Program-made: the position numbers and the translations under genes
Part shown: positions 43,173-52,274 of the stretch, in pieces
Numbering within the stretch: position 1 is the stretch's first letter
Layout of the letters: each line of letters opens with the position of its first letter
NCBI GenBank assembly: GCA_022548915.1
Contig: JAKZES010000018.1
Location: forward strand, 1 to 64,000
Source of the DNA: Verrucomicrobiaceae bacterium E54
GTDB lineage: Bacteria > Verrucomicrobiota > Verrucomicrobiia > Verrucomicrobiales > Akkermansiaceae
Reading direction: 5' to 3'
DNA length: 64,000 bases
Notes under the pieces: generated by a model
Told to the model about the DNA's origin: nothing
Database searches by the model: none
What the model saw: only the letters and a program-made list of their open reading frames with translations

Positions 43173-43880
43173 TCAATCGAACGGACCGAACTCGGAGATG
43201 GTGACCACGCGCACCACCATGTGCGGATCGTGAATCATGAGCACGTAGCCCCGGGCGTTCGCGTCCGCCGGCACGAACCGGTCGTGGCAGATCACCTCGT
43301 TTCCGTCGTGGTCGTGACTCACCAGCAATTGGAACATTCCGTTGCCGTCGGCCGCCGGTTCGACCACCTGGGTCTTGCCGGGCGGGGTCTTCGTTTCCTT
43401 GTCGCCCGTCTTCACGTCGCAGGTCACCTCGCTTGCGTTGACCAGCAGGAGTTTCCCCTTTCCGAACTTGGTTTTCTTGCCGTCGATCACGTGGGCGTCG
43501 AAGCGTCCCTCATCCTGGCTGGCCGAGAGAACGACGAGTGCCCGCTCCATGTTCCGGGGCACGGTGAAAGTTGCGGCCGGCTGCAGCTTCCCATCCTCCC
43601 GGATGCAGAATCCGATCTCTTCGCGGGGCAGTTGGATCCAGTCGGATACGAAGGATGGCCGCACGTCGAGCTCCTCCCGCCCCCGCCACTCACCCTTGTC
43701 GTCCCTGGTTGCCAGCACGCATTCCGCCTGAGCCCTGGGGGCGGTTGGAAGCACGATCCGGATCTGGACTTCGTCTTCCGCGGCCTCCACCGGTTGGATC
43801 ATCGTTGGGAAAAGGAACGGGGCGAGGATGAAGGAAAGGAGTTCCGGGAGGTGGGAGAACCGGGGGATGGAACGGATCAT
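43173..43880 (-). CDS. Hypothetical secreted protein
   Basis: The 235-residue product has an N-terminal hydrophobic signal (about 10-34) and a soluble body with no domain recognised. The sequence is rich in charged residues and holds two Cys (ECVL, FCIR) and an HDHDGNEVICHDRF segment that could bind metal. It sits 60 bp upstream of the propeller gene on the same strand, so the two may be co-transcribed. Confidence 0.6.
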   Translation of the reverse strand: MIRSIPRFSHLPELLSFILAPFLFPTMIQPVEAAEDEVQIRIVLPTAPRAQAECVLATRDDKGEWRGREELDVRPSFVSDWIQLPREEIGFCIREDGKLQPAATFTVPRNMERALVVLSASQDEGRFDAHVIDGKKTKFGKGKLLLVNASEVTCDVKTGDKETKTPPGKTQVVEPAADGNGMFQLLVSHDHDGNEVICHDRFVPADANARGYVLMIHDPHMVVRVVTISEFGPFD

Positions 43881-44155
43881 GGTAGATGACGTGAAACGAA
43901 TTGCAGGCAGTCTGAGAGCGTCCGCTCCGCAAGTCGAGGATTCACTCGGCGGCGCAAGATCATCATAGAAAGATCGTTGGCCTCGTGGCGGCATGCACGA
44001 CCGGGCCGTCTGGGGCTGGCCCAAGGATCGTGGGATGGGCGATCCTTCAGGAGTCCGGGAAGGCAGCGCGGGTCACATCCGGACGGGGTGGGTGGCGAGG
44101 GTGGGGAAGGAATCCGTCGCTTGCGGTTTGGCGACGGGCGGCGGAACCTCCCGCC

Positions 44156-45754
44156 GTGCAGCCGAAGGAATACGAGACGAACAAAGGAACGGTGTGGGTT
44201 CGAAATCCGGGGATCGAGGACATCCCCGCGATGATCAAGCTGCACCGCCTGTGCTTTCCCCAGATGGTGGCCGCCGACGGCGCGTGGGAAGAAGGGGAGC
44301 TGAAGTCCCACCTCGATGTCTTCGAGGAGGGGCAGTTCGTGGCGGTGGTCGACGGCAAGATCGTCGGCGTGGCGTCGTCGCTGATCGTCTCGATGGGCCG
44401 CGACCCGCTGCGCAAGCACACCTACTACGGGATCACCGACGACGGCTATTTCTACAACCACGATCCGCAGGGCGACACGCTCTACGGGGCCGAGGTGTAC
44501 GTCGATCCGGAGTGCCGGGGCCTGGGCATTGGAAAGGTTCTCTACGAGGCTCGGCGCGACCTGTGCCGACGCCTGAACCTGCGACGCATCCTGGCCGGGG
44601 GGCGCCTCTCGAACTACGCCAGCCATGCCGAGCGGTTGACGCCCGAGGAATACGTCTGGCAGGTGCAGGAGGGGAAGATCGGCGATCCGGTGCTGGGTTT
44701 CCAGATCTCGCAGGGCTTCGCGGTGCGCGGGGTGATGCCGAACTACATCCGGGATCCTCTTTCCAAGGATTTCGCGAGCCTCATCGAGTGGCTGAACCCG
44801 GACTACCAACCGCAGGACAGCGACGACCCGAAGGTGCGCGTGGCCTGCGTGCAGTACAAGATGCGCAAGGTCGCGGACTTCGATGAATTCGCTGCGCAGG
44901 TCCGGTATTTCGTGGAAACCGCGGGCGAGGACTACGGGGCGGAGTTCGTGCTGTTCCCCGAGTTCCTGAGCGTGCAGCTCCTCAGTGGCCTGCCGCCGAT
45001 GGGATCGCGCGAGGGAATCCGCAAGTTGTCGGAGTTCACGGCACAGTATGTCGACCTGATGGCCACGCTGGCTCGCGAGCAGGGCCTCTACCTGATCGCC
45101 GGCTCGCACCCGGTCGAGCAGGAGGACGGCCGCCTGCACAATTCGGCGATGATCTTCAAACCCGACGGCAGCCACGTCGAGCAGCCGAAGTTGCACATCA
45201 CTCCGAGTGAAAAGACCTGGTGGGGCATCTCCGGCGGGGATTCCCTGATGGTGATCCAAACGCCCAAGGCGCGGATCGGGGTGCTGATCTGCTACGACGT
45301 GGAATTTCCCGAAGCGGCGCGCTACCTCGCGGACCGCGGGGTGGAGATCCTCTTCGTGCCCTACTGCACCGACAACCGTCAGGGCTACCTGCGGGTGAGC
45401 ACCTGTGCCGCGGCGCGGGCGATCGAGAACCAGATCTACGTGGCGACGGCCGGGGTGGTGGGCAACCTGCCGGATGTCCCGGCGATGGACATCCACTACG
45501 GCCGCGCGGCGGTGTTCACGCCGAGCGACTTCGAGTTTTCCAGGGACGGAATCCAGGGCCAGGCCGATCCGAACGTCGAGACGATGCTGGTGACCGACCT
45601 CGACATCTCCGATCTCTACCGCTCGCGCGAGAGCGGGGCGGTGACGCCGATGAGCGACCGCCGCAAGGATCTCTTCGAATTCCGGCCCAAACTCTCGAAC
45701 GAGATCATCGCCCGTGGCGTGGAGGAGGGGACGATCGAAGGCGAGGAGGGCTGA
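44156..45754 (+). CDS. GNAT acetyltransferase-nitrilase fusion
   Basis: The product is about 532 residues with two enzymes in one chain. Residues about 15-190 are a GNAT fold with acetyl-CoA-binding VYVDPECRGLGIGKVLYEAR. Residues about 215-510 are a carbon-nitrogen hydrolase with the Glu-Lys-Cys triad: Glu in FPEFLS (about 267), Lys in PKLHITPSEK (about 343) and Cys in LICYDVEFPE (about 378). This fusion is known in other bacteria; its substrate is unclear. No ATG fits the start, so a GTG at 44156 (VQPKEYETNKG) is proposed with low certainty. An ATG at 43985 would add a low-complexity Arg/Gly stretch. Confidence 0.85.
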   Translation: MQPKEYETNKGTVWVRNPGIEDIPAMIKLHRLCFPQMVAADGAWEEGELKSHLDVFEEGQFVAVVDGKIVGVASSLIVSMGRDPLRKHTYYGITDDGYFYNHDPQGDTLYGAEVYVDPECRGLGIGKVLYEARRDLCRRLNLRRILAGGRLSNYASHAERLTPEEYVWQVQEGKIGDPVLGFQISQGFAVRGVMPNYIRDPLSKDFASLIEWLNPDYQPQDSDDPKVRVACVQYKMRKVADFDEFAAQVRYFVETAGEDYGAEFVLFPEFLSVQLLSGLPPMGSREGIRKLSEFTAQYVDLMATLAREQGLYLIAGSHPVEQEDGRLHNSAMIFKPDGSHVEQPKLHITPSEKTWWGISGGDSLMVIQTPKARIGVLICYDVEFPEAARYLADRGVEILFVPYCTDNRQGYLRVSTCAAARAIENQIYVATAGVVGNLPDVPAMDIHYGRAAVFTPSDFEFSRDGIQGQADPNVETMLVTDLDISDLYRSRESGAVTPMSDRRKDLFEFRPKLSNEIIARGVEEGTIEGEEG

Positions 45755-45880
45755 ATCTTCCTGGTTGGGGAGGCCATGCCGGGGTTCGGGGGATGAAACT
45801 GATCCGTTGGACCAAGAAATTTGGTAATTGCGACTCTCGCTCGCGATTGGTAGTCAAGAACCCCAAACCTTCAGGTTTCC

Positions 45881-46078
45881 ATGACTCCCCACCGCCCCCA
45901 ACAACTCCGGCAGGCCTACACGGCGGGCCGGGATGCCTCATTGCAGCAGGGGCTGGTACCTGGACGGCTTGAGAGCCCGGCGGTCGAAGCCAAACTCGAC
46001 AAGCTCTTCGCCTTGTCGGTGGGGATGTTCGTCGCCGCCGTGGCGGCCGTGACCGCGGTGGGGATCTGGCTGTTCTGA
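45881..46078 (+). CDS. Small single-span membrane protein
   Basis: The 65-residue protein has a charged N-terminal half and one C-terminal helix (LFALSVGMFVAAVAAVTAVGIWLF). It resembles a tail-anchored protein facing the cytoplasm. No function is recognised. A 7-7-7 imperfect inverted repeat lies 34 bp upstream of the start (45827-45847). A large hairpin follows the stop by 2 bp. Confidence 0.55.
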   Translation: MTPHRPQQLRQAYTAGRDASLQQGLVPGRLESPAVEAKLDKLFALSVGMFVAAVAAVTAVGIWLF

Positions 46079-46080
46079 GG

Positions 46081-46158
46081 ACCGCCGATTATGAAATCGG
46101 CATCTCATCGGTTCAGCGAGGCTTCTCGATCGAAGATGCCGATTTCATAATCGGCGGT
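46081..46158. terminator. 25-bp inverted repeat, bidirectional terminator or repeat
   Basis: Bases 46081-46105 are perfectly repeated in inverse at 46134-46158 around a 28-nt spacer. Each arm is itself a palindrome (GCCGATT-ATGA-AATCGGC). It lies between two convergent small genes and overlaps the 3' end of the leftward one, whose last residues it encodes. It should form a strong hairpin on both strands. Confidence 0.6.
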
Positions 46159-46292
46159 TCTTCCGAAGACTCCTCGAACTCACCCGCACAGCACGAGGCG
46201 AGGGCGGTGTAGCAGTCCTCGCAGATGGGGCGGTCGCCGAAATGGAGTTCGGTCGGGGCGCCGCAGCGGGAGCAGGGGGTGGAGTCCGGCAT
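46113..46292 (-). CDS. Small zinc-ribbon protein
   Basis: The 59-residue protein has CSRCG and CEDCY pairs, consistent with a zinc ribbon, and an acidic tail (EFEESSEEPP). The ATG at 46292 (MPDSTPCSRCG) is chosen. The last about 15 residues are encoded by the large inverted repeat. It ends convergent with the small membrane protein gene. The function is unknown. Confidence 0.6.
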   Translation of the reverse strand: MPDSTPCSRCGAPTELHFGDRPICEDCYTALASCCAGEFEESSEEPPIMKSASSIEKPR

Positions 46293-46352
46293 GATGGAGA
46301 CGCGGCTGGAAGCCACGGGGACGGCCTGCGGCAGGATGCCGCAGCGACCGGA

Positions 46353-47666
46353 TCAGTTGTCCACCAGCGCGAACTTGAGGTCCGCCTCGGAGGCGATCTC
46401 ACCGTTGACCAGGCAGCGGCAGGAGGTCTGGCCGATCGAACCGCGGGCCTTGGTCATCTCGGCCTGGATGTAGAGCGTGTCGCCGGGCAGCACCGGGCGC
46501 CGCCACTTGACGTTGTTGGAGCTCATGAAGTAGCCGATCTTGCCGGCGTTTTCCGGTTTGCGGAGCATCAGGATGGACGACACCTGGGCCATCGCCTCGA
46601 GCTGCAGGACGCCGGGCATGATCGGGTGGCCGGGGAAGTGGCCGGGGAAGAAGGGTTCGTTGATGGTAACGTTCTTGACGCCGGTGCACTTGTTGTCTCC
46701 CTCGAAGTCGACGATGCGGTCGACCATCAGGAACGGGTAGCGGTGCGGCAGGAGCTTCATGACATCGTTGATGTCGAGCACGGCCTCGCCACGCGGAATT
46801 TCGAAGGGTGCGGCGAGGGCGCGCATCTGCGAGTACTGCTCCTTGAGTTTGGCCGCCATCTTCGTGTTGGGGCCGTGGCCGGGCTTGACGCAGATCACGT
46901 GGCCGAGCAGGCGCTTGCCGCAGAGCATGAGGTCGCCGATGACGTCGAGTGCCTTGTGGCGGGCGAATTCGTTGTCGAAGCGCACCGCCTCCTTGCTCAT
47001 CACCTGATCGCCGCGGACGACCACCGCGTTTTCCAGCGAGCCTCCCTTGATGAGCCCCTTGTCGAGCAGCGGCTTGACGTCCTCGTAGTAAACGAAGGTG
47101 CGGGCCCGCGCGATCTCGTTCTCGTAGGTCTCGGGGTTGACCTCGGTGGAAAAATACTGGGCGAAGCGGCCGCCGGGGCCGACGTTGGTAACGGAGACCC
47201 GGAATTTCCGGTCGGGCACGATGGTGATCAGCGATCCGTCGCCGGTTTCCATGTGCAGCGGCTCGCGGATCTCCCAGGTTTTGCGGGGTGCTTCCTGGGT
47301 GGCGATTCCGGCCTTCTTGATCAGCTCGACGAAGGGGCCCGCGGAGCCGTCGCCGATCGGCGGCTCGTTGGCGTTCATCTCGATGATGGCGTTGTCGACG
47401 CCCATGCCGACGAGGGCGGAGAGGACGTGCTCGACGGTGTGAACCTTGACCGAGCCTTCGGCGAGGGTGGTGGCGCGCTCGACGGTCTGGACCTTCGAGA
47501 CGTCGGCATCGATGAACGGCTGGTCGGCGATGTCGACCCGGCGGAACTTGAAGCCGTGGTTTTCCGGGGCGGGTTGGAGGGTGAGGGTGACCTTCTCACC
47601 GGTGTGCAGCGAGGTGCCTTCGAGGGTGGCGGGTCCGGCAAGGGTCTGTTGCGCGTCAGCGGGCAT
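46353..47666 (-). CDS. Bifunctional LpxC-FabZ
   Basis: The 437-residue fusion of two lipid enzymes has residues about 1-290 as LpxC (UDP-3-O-acyl-N-acetylglucosamine deacetylase), with zinc ligands in HTVEH (76-80) and in [10 protein letters not shown]. Residues about 295-437 are FabZ (3-hydroxyacyl-ACP dehydratase), with [11 protein letters not shown] carrying the catalytic His and a later Glu. It links lipid A synthesis to fatty-acid elongation and shows that the cell makes lipid A. The fusion is typical of Bacteroidota and the PVC group. A 26-bp inverted repeat lies just upstream. Confidence 0.95.
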   Translation of the reverse strand: MPADAQQTLAGPATLEGTSLHTGEKVTLTLQPAPENHGFKFRRVDIADQPFIDADVSKVQTVERATTLAEGSVKVHTVEHVLSALVGMGVDNAIIEMNANEPPIGDGSAGPFVELIKKAGIATQEAPRKTWEIREPLHMETGDGSLITIVPDRKFRVSVTNVGPGGRFAQYFSTEVNPETYENEIARARTFVYYEDVKPLLDKGLIKGGSLENAVVVRGDQVMSKEAVRFDNEFARHKALDVIGDLMLCGKRLLGHVICVKPGHGPNTKMAAKLKEQYSQMRALAAPFEIPRGEAVLDINDVMKLLPHRYPFLMVDRIVDFEGDNKCTGVKNVTINEPFFPGHFPGHPIMPGVLQLEAMAQVSSILMLRKPENAGKIGYFMSSNNVKWRRPVLPGDTLYIQAEMTKARGSIGQTSCRCLVNGEIASEADLKFALVDN

Positions 47667-47686
47667 GCGCGGAGCCTACGGCTCGA

Positions 47687-47771
47687 AAGTTCCAAGTGAG
47701 AAGTTCCAAGTTCCAAGGTCCAATTCTCGTGAAGCATCATTTTGGCACTTGGAACTTTTCACTTGGAACTT
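47687..47771. repeat. Inverted repeat of AAGTTCCAAGT units
   Basis: The arm 47687-47712 pairs with 47746-47771 at 24 of 26 positions. Each arm holds two copies of AAGTTCCAAG. It fills the divergent gap between lpxC-fabZ and the RluA-type gene. It resembles a dispersed repeat and would form a long hairpin in either transcript. Confidence 0.6.
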
Positions 47772-47777
47772 CGGACT

Positions 47778-48584
47778 GTGCGCGTGAGGGCCGAGTGCGA
47801 TTTCCGGGTGGTCGATGAGACCGGCGACTGGATCGTGGTCGAGAAGCCGGCGCCGCTGGCGGTGCATCCGGCGAACGGCCGCACCGACGAGCCGACCCTG
47901 CTCGGTGGATTGCAGGCGCTGCTGGCCTGCGACCTGGCCGATGGCGGCGGGCTCTCCATTTTGACGCGACTGGATCGCGAAACCAGCGGGTTGGTGCTGG
48001 TGGCGAAAACCAGGGAGGCCGCCCGGCATTTCTCGGGCCTGCTCGAGCGGCGGGAAGTGGGGAAGGAATATCTGGCGGTGGTGCACGGCTGGCCGCATTC
48101 GGACGATTGGATGGAGGAGGGTCCGATTCTGCGGGCCGGCGAGGTGGGGGAGTCTCCGATCTGGCTGCGACAGCGGGTGCATGCCGGGGGCAAACCCTGT
48201 GCCACCCGGTTCCGGGTCGAGCAGCGTTTCGAGAGAAGCGGGGGGCGGTTCTCGGTGCTGCGATGCTTTCCCGAAACGGGACGGATGCACCAGATCCGCG
48301 TTCATTTGGAGGTGGCTGGGCATCCGCTGGTCGGCGACAAGATCTACGGCTCCGATGGATCCCCGTATCTGGAGCAGATTTCCGGCGGGCTGTCGGAGGA
48401 ATCCCGCCGCCGCCTGATGCTTCCGCGTCATGCCCTGCACGCCTGCCGGTTGGCGGGGGAATGGGAGGGGCGGATGCGGGTGTGGGAGTCGCCCTTGCCG
48501 CGGGATTTGGCTCGGTTTGTGGACGGCAGGGCGCTAGACGACGGGCATGGCGAAGCTTTCGGAAATCAGGGCCTTTCTGGATGA
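47778..48584 (+). CDS. RluA-family pseudouridine synthase
   Basis: The 268-residue protein keeps the catalytic aspartate motif LTRLDRETSGLVLVAK and later TGRMHQIRVHL, both hallmarks of the RluA family. It isomerises uridine in rRNA or tRNA. It lacks an S4 domain, as in RluA/TruC-like members. No ATG fits; a GTG at 47778 or 47784 immediately after the inverted repeat is proposed. It overlaps the NIF3 gene by 38 bp. Confidence 0.88.
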   Translation: MRVRAECDFRVVDETGDWIVVEKPAPLAVHPANGRTDEPTLLGGLQALLACDLADGGGLSILTRLDRETSGLVLVAKTREAARHFSGLLERREVGKEYLAVVHGWPHSDDWMEEGPILRAGEVGESPIWLRQRVHAGGKPCATRFRVEQRFERSGGRFSVLRCFPETGRMHQIRVHLEVAGHPLVGDKIYGSDGSPYLEQISGGLSEESRRRLMLPRHALHACRLAGEWEGRMRVWESPLPRDLARFVDGRALDDGHGEAFGNQGLSG

Positions 48585-49302
48585 CCAGCTGAAGATTGCC
48601 GAGATCCCCGACTACCCGGGAGCGGTGAACGGTCTGCAACTCGCGGGAAACGAGGAGGTCGCGAAAGTGATCGCGGCGGTCGATGCCTCGGCCCCGGTCA
48701 TCGAGAAGGCGGTGGCGGCCGGCGGGGACCTCCTGCTGGTTCATCACGGGATGTTCTGGCGTGGCGCGCAGCCGTTGACCGGAGCGTTCTACCGGAAAAT
48801 CAAGGCGGCGATGGACGCCGGAATGGCGATATACTCCGCCCACCTCCCGCTCGACGTGCATCCGGAGTGGGGGAACAATGCCCGACTGGCTGTGGAGATC
48901 GGGATGGAAGTGGACGGCGGTTTTCTCGACTACAAGGGGATGCCGGTCGGCTTGCTCGGCCAGTGGCGGGGGGCGCTCGCCGATCTGGTGGATCGGGTGG
49001 GGCGGGCAATTGGCGGTGCTCCTCACATTTGCCCGGCCGGCCCCGGGCAGATCGGTCGGATCGGCCTCTGCACCGGGGGTGCCGGCTCACAGGTGGCGGA
49101 GGCGGCGGAGGCGGGGATCGATGCCTTCATCACCGGCGAGGGACCACACCACACCTACGGACTGGCCGAGGAACTGGGAATCAATCTCATCTACGCCGGG
49201 CACTACGCGACCGAGACTTTCGGGGTGAAGGCGCTGGCAGGCGCGCTTTCAGAGCGATTCGGAGTGGCTGGCCAGTTCATCGATCACCCGACCGGGCTCT
49301 GA
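48547..49302 (+). CDS. NIF3-like dinuclear metal-centre protein
   Basis: The 251-residue member of the NIF3/YbgI family has metal ligands visible in LLVHHGMFW (His66, His67), HLPLDVHPEW, and the C-terminal GHYATETFGV. The family is widespread; its enzyme activity is not firmly settled (annotated GTP cyclohydrolase I type 2-like). Its stop overlaps the start of the AAG gene (TGATG). Confidence 0.9.
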   Translation: MAKLSEIRAFLDDQLKIAEIPDYPGAVNGLQLAGNEEVAKVIAAVDASAPVIEKAVAAGGDLLLVHHGMFWRGAQPLTGAFYRKIKAAMDAGMAIYSAHLPLDVHPEWGNNARLAVEIGMEVDGGFLDYKGMPVGLLGQWRGALADLVDRVGRAIGGAPHICPAGPGQIGRIGLCTGGAGSQVAEAAEAGIDAFITGEGPHHTYGLAEELGINLIYAGHYATETFGVKALAGALSERFGVAGQFIDHPTGL

Positions 49303-49871
49303 TGAATCCGGACGATCTGGACTCATCCTTCTTCAAGGCTCATCCTGTGGAGTGCGCCCGGCGCTTGATCGGGGCCGAGTTTCGCTGGGACGGCTGCGCC
49401 GGGAGAATAGTCGAGACCGAGGCCTACGCGGCCGAAGACGATCCGGCCTGCCACACGTTTTTCCGGCCGAGCGCCCGGTCTTTTGTCGAAGAGAAGCCAC
49501 CCGGAGCGGCTTACGTCTACCTGAACTACGGCGTTCACTGGCTGTTCAACGTGCTGGTCAAGGGAGGTGAAGTCAGTGGTTTCGTCCTCTTCCGCGCGCT
49601 GGAGCCGATCGAGGGACTTTCGATGATGCAGACTAGAAGATCCCGGGTGAAAGAGGATGAATTGTGTTCGGGGCCCGGGAGGCTGACCCAGGCCCTCGGA
49701 ATCTCGGGAGAGGCCCATGGGGCGGAGTTTCTGAGCCACGAGGCTCGTGGGATCAGGCTCGGGCAGCCCATGGAAGTCCTGAGCGGCCCCCGGATCGGGA
49801 TTTCCCGAGGAACCGGGCTCCAATGGCGTTTCGGGGCACCGCGATGCCTCCACCTGAGCCGCCGGTTCTAA
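49302..49871 (+). CDS. DNA-3-methyladenine glycosylase (AAG/MPG family)
   Basis: The 189-residue AAG-type glycosylase removes alkylated purines from DNA in base-excision repair. It opens NPDDLDSSFFKAHPVECARRLIGAEF. The catalytic Glu lies in IVETEAYAAEDDPACHTFF, followed by GAAYVYLNYGVHWLFNVL and the end motif GPGRLTQALGI. The length is normal for the bacterial family. It is the last gene of a short run of RluA-type, NIF3 and AAG genes, each overlapping the next. Confidence 0.92.
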   Translation: MNPDDLDSSFFKAHPVECARRLIGAEFRWDGCAGRIVETEAYAAEDDPACHTFFRPSARSFVEEKPPGAAYVYLNYGVHWLFNVLVKGGEVSGFVLFRALEPIEGLSMMQTRRSRVKEDELCSGPGRLTQALGISGEAHGAEFLSHEARGIRLGQPMEVLSGPRIGISRGTGLQWRFGAPRCLHLSRRF

Positions 49872-49888
49872 CCCTTGGCAAGGGAGGC

Positions 49889-49962
49889 TGGTACGGGCGA
49901 CGGGAATCGAACCCGTATCTCAAGCTTGGGAAGCTCGCATTCTACCATTGAACTACGCCCGC
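49889..49962 (-). tRNA. tRNA-Gly (CCC)
   Basis: A 74-nt cloverleaf reads leftward with a 7-bp acceptor stem (one G-U), anticodon loop TTCCCAA, T-arm GGTTCGATTCC and an encoded CCA. The anticodon CCC decodes GGG. Confidence 0.93.
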
Positions 49963-50102
49963 CTTGCACGAGGGCGATAGCGAGCGGCTCCGCCTCAAGC
50001 AACCGAAAAATGGGTCGGGATCGTTTCGTGCGCCCCTCCCAAAAAACCGAATTTATCCTTGCCGCTGCGAGCTTTGCGCTGTTTTCTTGTCGAAGTCCGA
50101 GC

Positions 50103-50176
50103 GCGGGTATAGCTTAGTGGTAAAGCTCCAGCCTTCCAAGCTGATTACGCGGGTTCGATTCCCGCTACCCGCTCCA
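50103..50176 (+). tRNA. tRNA-Gly (TCC)
   Basis: A 74-nt cloverleaf with acceptor stem GCGGGTA/TACCCGC, anticodon loop CTTCCAA, T-arm GGTTCGATTCC and an encoded CCA. The anticodon TCC decodes GGA and GGG. It is divergent from the CCC isoacceptor 140 bp away. Confidence 0.93.
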
Positions 50177-50208
50177 ACGTCCCACGAAACCCCTCAGAAA
50201 TTTCCGCA

Positions 50209-50814
50209 ATGAAGTTCCTACTCTCCATCGCCGCCGTTCTGCTGGCCACCAATTCGTATGGCAATGATGCTGCCGTGGACGACTGCTTGGAGCTGTCGGT
50301 CAAGGTTCGTCATCAGGTCAGCGCCAAGCCGTCACTCGTGCTCGAGATCGTGGAAAAGCAAATCGCAGCTTCGCCCGGATGCGCCTGCGAAATCGTCAAG
50401 GCAGCGATCGAGGAAGTCTCCGCCGAAGCCGAGCTTGTCGGAGCCATTGTCGAGACCGCGGCGATGACCGCTCCCGAGCAAATGCGCCTGATTGCCCAGT
50501 GCGCCCTTGCGGTGGCTCCTGACGCGCTGTCCGAAATTCAGGCGGTGATGATTCGCCTTGAGCCGTCCAGCGGTGAGGCGGGTCTCAGTGCCAAGAGCGC
50601 GAAGGGTCCCAAGCAACCGCTGCCGGACGTCAAACCCGCTTGGAACCCGCTGGACTTTCCGGGTCAGGGCATTGGCCCGAGCCCGGGAACCTGGTTTTTC
50701 AATCCCATCGACCCGGTGACTCCCATTCCTCCGGTCATCAATCCCCCGGTGGTCGAGCCCCCGGTCGGCACCCCGACCGACCCTGGCTCCCAGACAGAGA
50801 TTCGTCCCCGTTGA
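50209..50814 (+). CDS. Hypothetical secreted protein in the EPS cluster
   Basis: The 201-residue product has a signal peptide (about 1-18), a helical region (about 20-115) with repeated ...IVE.... motifs and several Cys, then a Pro-rich C-terminal tail (VTPIPPVINPPVVEPPVG). No family is recognised. It precedes an outer-membrane barrel gene by 52 bp and shares its direction with the polysaccharide export genes, so an envelope role is likely. Confidence 0.65.
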   Translation: MKFLLSIAAVLLATNSYGNDAAVDDCLELSVKVRHQVSAKPSLVLEIVEKQIAASPGCACEIVKAAIEEVSAEAELVGAIVETAAMTAPEQMRLIAQCALAVAPDALSEIQAVMIRLEPSSGEAGLSAKSAKGPKQPLPDVKPAWNPLDFPGQGIGPSPGTWFFNPIDPVTPIPPVINPPVVEPPVGTPTDPGSQTEIRPR

Positions 50815-50866
50815 CCCTTAGCCCCACCCTGAAGACCTTCGCTGTTCCCCACCCCACCCCACTCTC

Positions 50867-52129
50867 ATGAAACGCTACCTTGCAACCGCCCTCCTTTCCG
50901 CGATCGGGGCGATTTCCGCCCAGGCCCAGGAGGGTCTCTATTACATCGGATCGGAGGCCCAGGAGCCACTCCCGCTCGAGTGGTCGCTTGGAATCAACTT
51001 CACCTGGGATGACAACGTTACCCCGACGGCGATCGGCCTGGGGGCCAACGAGTCCGCCTTCAGCGTCAACCCGTACGTCGGTCTGTCGTTTGTGAACATC
51101 ACGCCGCGCTCGACCTTGGATCTCTATGCCCGAGTCGGTGCCATCTACTATTTGGACGCTCCTTCCGCGATCGGAGCCGATGACCTGAATCCGCAATTCC
51201 GAATGGGCCTGAACTGGACGCATCGTTTCACCGAGCGTCTCCGGTTCACCAGCCGCAACTTCGCCGCCTACGAGTTGGAGCCGGACTACGCCTATGGTTT
51301 TGCGACCTCCCGGCAGAACGATGCCTATTTCCATTGGGGTACCACCAACGCGGTCGGCTTCCGCTGGACCGAGCGCTTGGCGACCTACACCGGGTTCGGA
51401 ATCCGCGGGCTGGACTACGACAGCGCGGTGAACAACCAGGATCGCCTGATTTACGAGTTGTTCCACCAGTTCCGCTACCAGCTGACGCCGCAGACGGTGG
51501 CGACCTTTGATTATCGCTACTCACAAACCGAGGCGGATGGATTCGCCTCGGATTCATCCTCCCACTTCGTTCTTCTCGGGGTCGAGCATCGCTTCAGCCC
51601 GAACACGATCATCGTGGCCAAGGCGGGTGCCCAATTCCGCGAGTCCGACGCCCGCGCCGGCTCCAACGCGACCTCGCCCTTTGTCGAGCTTGCGCTCCGC
51701 TCGAATATCAACGACCAGTTTTCGATTCGCTCGTTCGTCCGTTACGGAATCGAGGACTACGACACCACCCGCATCATCGCGAATGGGGGAGCGGTCGGTC
51801 TCTACGACTTTGATGACCGGCGGACCCTTCGCGTTGGTATCCGCGGGAATTACGAATTCTCGCCCCGTTTGAGTGCTTTCACCGGAATCGACTACATCCC
51901 TGCTGACTTTGGTGATGGCCGTCTGGTCGCGGTTCAGGCTGGTCTGCCCGCCTTGACCGCGAACGGAATCCGTGAGGACCTGTTCAACATTTACGCCGGC
52001 GTCAATGTGCGGTTTACGGATCGAATCTACGGTTCGCTGTCCTACAACTTCACCACCGCCGATTCGGATTTTGTCGGACAGAGTTACGACCGGAACCGCG
52101 TCACGGTTGGTGTGCATGCCCAGTTCTGA
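50867..52129 (+). CDS. Outer-membrane beta-barrel protein
   Basis: The 420-residue protein has a signal peptide (about 1-20) and many alternating amphipathic strands ending in an aromatic residue (VGVHAQF), the outer-membrane barrel signature. The sequence resembles the Bbp2-like barrel family frequently found next to EPS genes. It could form the outer-membrane pore for the exported polymer or a structural porin. A tyrosine-kinase co-polymerase gene follows. Confidence 0.8.
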   Translation: MKRYLATALLSAIGAISAQAQEGLYYIGSEAQEPLPLEWSLGINFTWDDNVTPTAIGLGANESAFSVNPYVGLSFVNITPRSTLDLYARVGAIYYLDAPSAIGADDLNPQFRMGLNWTHRFTERLRFTSRNFAAYELEPDYAYGFATSRQNDAYFHWGTTNAVGFRWTERLATYTGFGIRGLDYDSAVNNQDRLIYELFHQFRYQLTPQTVATFDYRYSQTEADGFASDSSSHFVLLGVEHRFSPNTIIVAKAGAQFRESDARAGSNATSPFVELALRSNINDQFSIRSFVRYGIEDYDTTRIIANGGAVGLYDFDDRRTLRVGIRGNYEFSPRLSAFTGIDYIPADFGDGRLVAVQAGLPALTANGIREDLFNIYAGVNVRFTDRIYGSLSYNFTTADSDFVGQSYDRNRVTVGVHAQF

Positions 52130-52274
52130 TTGCAGGCCTGATCGGCTCTGGCAGTTTTCTCCCTCGGTTTTTCAATCATAGATCCCTTTTCAACCTCCCG
52201 CAGTGGTATTCTCCATTGCGGGAGGTTTTCGTTTGAACCCCCTTCTTTCCAAGTCGATAAATCCCCGTCATCTC

